This document shows positions 61,890 through 64,000 of a stretch of DNA of 64,000 nucleotides, in pieces (the first letter of the stretch is position 1; the number at the start of each line of letters is the position of its first letter). The translations under genes were made by a program, and so were the position numbers. The notes below the pieces were generated by a model, which worked only from the letters and a program-made list of their open reading frames with translations, was not told the DNA's origin and ran no database searches. The stretch covers positions 496,001-560,000 of the forward strand of contig JACJYK010000003.1 of assembly GCA_020636135.1 (NCBI GenBank), read 5' to 3'. The stretch comes from Lewinellaceae bacterium (GTDB lineage Bacteria > Bacteroidota > Bacteroidia > Chitinophagales > Saprospiraceae).

Positions 61890-63539
61890 ATGGTATTAGA
61901 ACGTAAGGAACAGCTTGCTGTAGCGACCCGCACCGAATACGATCTGTGCATTATTGGTGCCGGAGCCAGTGGCGCCGGAGTGGCCCTCGATGCTTCGCTC
62001 CGCGGCTATCAGGTATTGCTTATCGATCGAGGCGATTTTGGCGGAGCTACGTCCTCCAAATCCACTAAGCTTATCCATGGAGGAGTCCGGTATCTGGAAC
62101 AGGCTTTTACCAAATTGGACTTTGGTCAGCTAAAACAAGTTTATCATGGACTGCATGAACGCCATACGCTGCTGCATTTGGCGCCGCATCTGACCCGTTC
62201 GATCGCATTGATAACACCGGTGAGACGGTGGCTGGCCGGATTGTACTATACCATCGGTCTGCGTATGTATGGCTGGTTCGCTTCGGGGCAGGACAGACTT
62301 CCACATTCGCGCTGGTTGTCCCGCAAGCAAGCTCTTAAGCACATTCCCGGATTGGCAAGGTGGGTGCATAGCGCAGTCATGTATTACGACGGTCAGCTGG
62401 ATGACGCACGTTATGCCCTTTCCCTCGTGCTGACTTCGGTGAAAGCTGGAGCTACGGTGATCAATCATACCTCACTGGTAGATTTTGACAGGCTGGAAAC
62501 CGGCCGGATCCATGGAGCTACCTTACGGGATGAGATCGGTCAGAAGACATTTACTGTCAAGGCGAGACATTTTGTCAATTGCACCGGTCCGTATTCGGAT
62601 GCCATCCGCCAGCTGGCGAATCCCCGGATGGAGTCCAGGATCCGGCCAAGCAAAGGAATCCACGTGATGCTCGAAGCCATCCTGCTGAATAGTCTGGATG
62701 GGCTGCTGATACCCGAAACAAAAGATGGGCGGGTGGTATTTGCTTTACCTTTCGCCGGCCGGACCTTGTTAGGTACGACCGATACCCCCTATTCGGACCT
62801 CGATCTGGAGCCGGCCGTATTGCGTGAAGAGGTTGAGTATCTGGTCCAGACGCTCAATCCTTACCTGGAGGTTCCCATCCATCCGGATCAAGTCAAGGCC
62901 GGATTTAGCGGTATCCGTCCGCTCATTACTACTGCCGAAAAAGAAGGCACCAAGTCCTTGCTGCGTGACCATGAAGTGGAATACGACGACCAGTCCGGCC
63001 TAATCAGCTTATTGGGTGGTAAATGGACCACGTACCGCCTGATGGCCAGTGATACGGTAGAGCGCATTCTGGAACTGGATGAACGTGAAGAACCGGACCG
63101 TACGGCAAATCACCCTTTGGTTGGAGCTACCGGATGGCATGCCAATTATGAAGACGACCTGGTCCGGCTCTATGCCATTTCCAGTGACTGGGCCCACCAT
63201 CTTTCGCATCATTACGGCACGGACAGCCCTGAAATCATCCATATCTACCAGGAGCATCCGGATCATCAGGAAAAGTGGCATCCGGATTTTCCGTATCGTG
63301 TTGCGGAGATCATCTATCATGTGCGGTTTGAAATGGCTATAACGATTCGCGATGTCCTGGCACAACGAACCCGGCTGGAAATCCAGGATTGGCAGGCGGC
63401 GTATACGGTGGCCCCAAAGATAGGTCACTGGCTGGGGAAACTGTTTGATTGGCCGGAACACGAGCGGGATGCAGCGATATTATCTTACCGTACGTATCTG
63501 GCTAACGCAGGAGAAAAGGCAGGTATCGTGGTAAAATAG
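61890..63539 (+). CDS. glpD: Aerobic glycerol-3-phosphate dehydrogenase/oxidase
   Basis: A 549-residue FAD enzyme converting glycerol 3-phosphate to dihydroxyacetone phosphate and passing electrons to quinone or oxygen. The FAD motif DLCIIGAGASGAGVALDASLRG is at about residues 18-40, followed by RGDFGGATSSKSTKLIHGGVRYLEQ. The substrate region includes GIHVMLE and SGIRPLI, then a C-terminal helical domain. It associates with the inner membrane. The aquaporin-like gene follows after 60 bp and forms the glycerol-utilisation pair. glpK is not in the window. Confidence 0.92.
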   Translation: MVLERKEQLAVATRTEYDLCIIGAGASGAGVALDASLRGYQVLLIDRGDFGGATSSKSTKLIHGGVRYLEQAFTKLDFGQLKQVYHGLHERHTLLHLAPHLTRSIALITPVRRWLAGLYYTIGLRMYGWFASGQDRLPHSRWLSRKQALKHIPGLARWVHSAVMYYDGQLDDARYALSLVLTSVKAGATVINHTSLVDFDRLETGRIHGATLRDEIGQKTFTVKARHFVNCTGPYSDAIRQLANPRMESRIRPSKGIHVMLEAILLNSLDGLLIPETKDGRVVFALPFAGRTLLGTTDTPYSDLDLEPAVLREEVEYLVQTLNPYLEVPIHPDQVKAGFSGIRPLITTAEKEGTKSLLRDHEVEYDDQSGLISLLGGKWTTYRLMASDTVERILELDEREEPDRTANHPLVGATGWHANYEDDLVRLYAISSDWAHHLSHHYGTDSPEIIHIYQEHPDHQEKWHPDFPYRVAEIIYHVRFEMAITIRDVLAQRTRLEIQDWQAAYTVAPKIGHWLGKLFDWPEHERDAAILSYRTYLANAGEKAGIVVK

Positions 63540-63599
63540 GTAAGTCCGAGCCAGGATTTTGTATATTCAGACAGAAAACAAAAACCAATATATACGGAT

Positions 63600-64000
63600 A
63601 TGGGACAATCTTTTCTGGCCGAAATGATCGGAACGGCCCTTTTAATCTTATTGGGCGACGGCGTTGTGGCAGGGGTACTGCTCAAGCATTCGAAAGCTAA
63701 TGACAGCGGATGGATCGTGATTACCTTTGGATGGGCAGCGGCAGTGACATTCGGTGTTTACCTGGCCGGGCAGATCAGTGGGGCGCACATAAATCCCGCT
63801 GTGACCATTGCTCTGGCTGCCGGTGGCGCCTTCCCCTGGGGTGATGTACCCTATTATCTGGCGGGTCAGTTTCTGGGTGCGATCCTGGGAGCCGTATTGG
63901 TATATATTCACTATCTCCCCCACTGGAGCCAGACAGACGATCAGGATGTCAAGCTGGGCGTCTTCTGCACCGCACCGGCAATCCGCAATTTACCTGCTAA
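63600..64000 (+). CDS. glpF: MIP-family glycerol uptake facilitator (partial, 3' end outside window)
   Basis: About 133 N-terminal residues are present; the frame is open at the right edge. The ATG at 63600 begins MGQSFLAEMIGTALLILLGDGVVAGVLL, followed by GVYLAGQISGAHINPAVTIALAA, which carries the first NPA pore motif of aquaglyceroporins. The protein lets glycerol diffuse through the inner membrane. Pairing with glpD supports glycerol rather than water; the second NPA motif lies beyond the window. Confidence 0.85.
   Translation, partial: MGQSFLAEMIGTALLILLGDGVVAGVLLKHSKANDSGWIVITFGWAAAVTFGVYLAGQISGAHINPAVTIALAAGGAFPWGDVPYYLAGQFLGAILGAVLVYIHYLPHWSQTDDQDVKLGVFCTAPAIRNLPA

Overview
The window looks like a chromosomal segment of a Bacteroidota bacterium, most likely a free-living, polysaccharide-using member of the Saprospiria. 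This is inferred from gene content: a hybrid two-component sensor with an AraC output, a SusC-like outer-membrane beta-barrel receptor, a DUF2961/GH172 lipoprotein, DUF2911 and DUF6089 proteins, a ClpB with a long tail, a 31-residue COX24/bS22-like gene just before an RNase G gene, and several upstream boxes matching the Bacteroidota -7 consensus TAnnTTTG. No rRNA, tRNA, CRISPR array, insertion sequence or prophage gene was seen.

Layout. 1-8.9 kb: two divergent secreted peptidases (the first cut by the window edge), clpB, a mercaptopyruvate-type sulfurtransferase, a RidA-like lipoprotein, a UPF0158 protein and an MscS channel. 9-14.2 kb: a YceI protein followed by a seven-bladed propeller lipoprotein, an HD protein, an antiquitin-type aldehyde dehydrogenase and an OmpA protein. 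14.3-24.1 kb: carbohydrate and envelope genes, namely a GH172-type lipoprotein, a flippase, a barrel plus FGE-like fusion protein, an outer-membrane receptor and a DUF2911 protein. 24.2-30.4 kb: a dipeptide epimerase/DUF819 operon, a MarR-GNAT regulator, and a divergent exonuclease/ATP-dependent ligase pair.

30.6-40.4 kb is the accessory part. It is AT-rich in patches and repeat-laden: a small lipoprotein, two paralogous beta-helix lipoproteins (one frameshifted), a PAS-like regulator with a decayed second copy of its 3' end, seven copies of a ~189-bp tandem repeat that includes the 3' end of the next gene, and a 1352-residue hybrid sensor whose 5' part differs in base composition from its 3' part. 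An inverted repeat built from TTTACTCC and GGAGTAAA recurs upstream of the regulator, the hybrid sensor and both beta-helix genes, and may mark one small regulon. This is the best candidate for something undescribed.

40.5-64 kb is mostly housekeeping: psuG, a DASS transporter, a membrane-anchored Ntn-hydrolase, an overlapping M42 peptidase / pterin dehydratase / aminotransferase operon, a second flippase, yicC-gmk-apaG, an HU protein, a TPR protein, the COX24-like gene and rng, a glycosyltransferase, recO and a class A penicillin-binding protein, a DUF6089 protein, dgt, yjbQ, and glpD followed by a glpF cut off at the window end.
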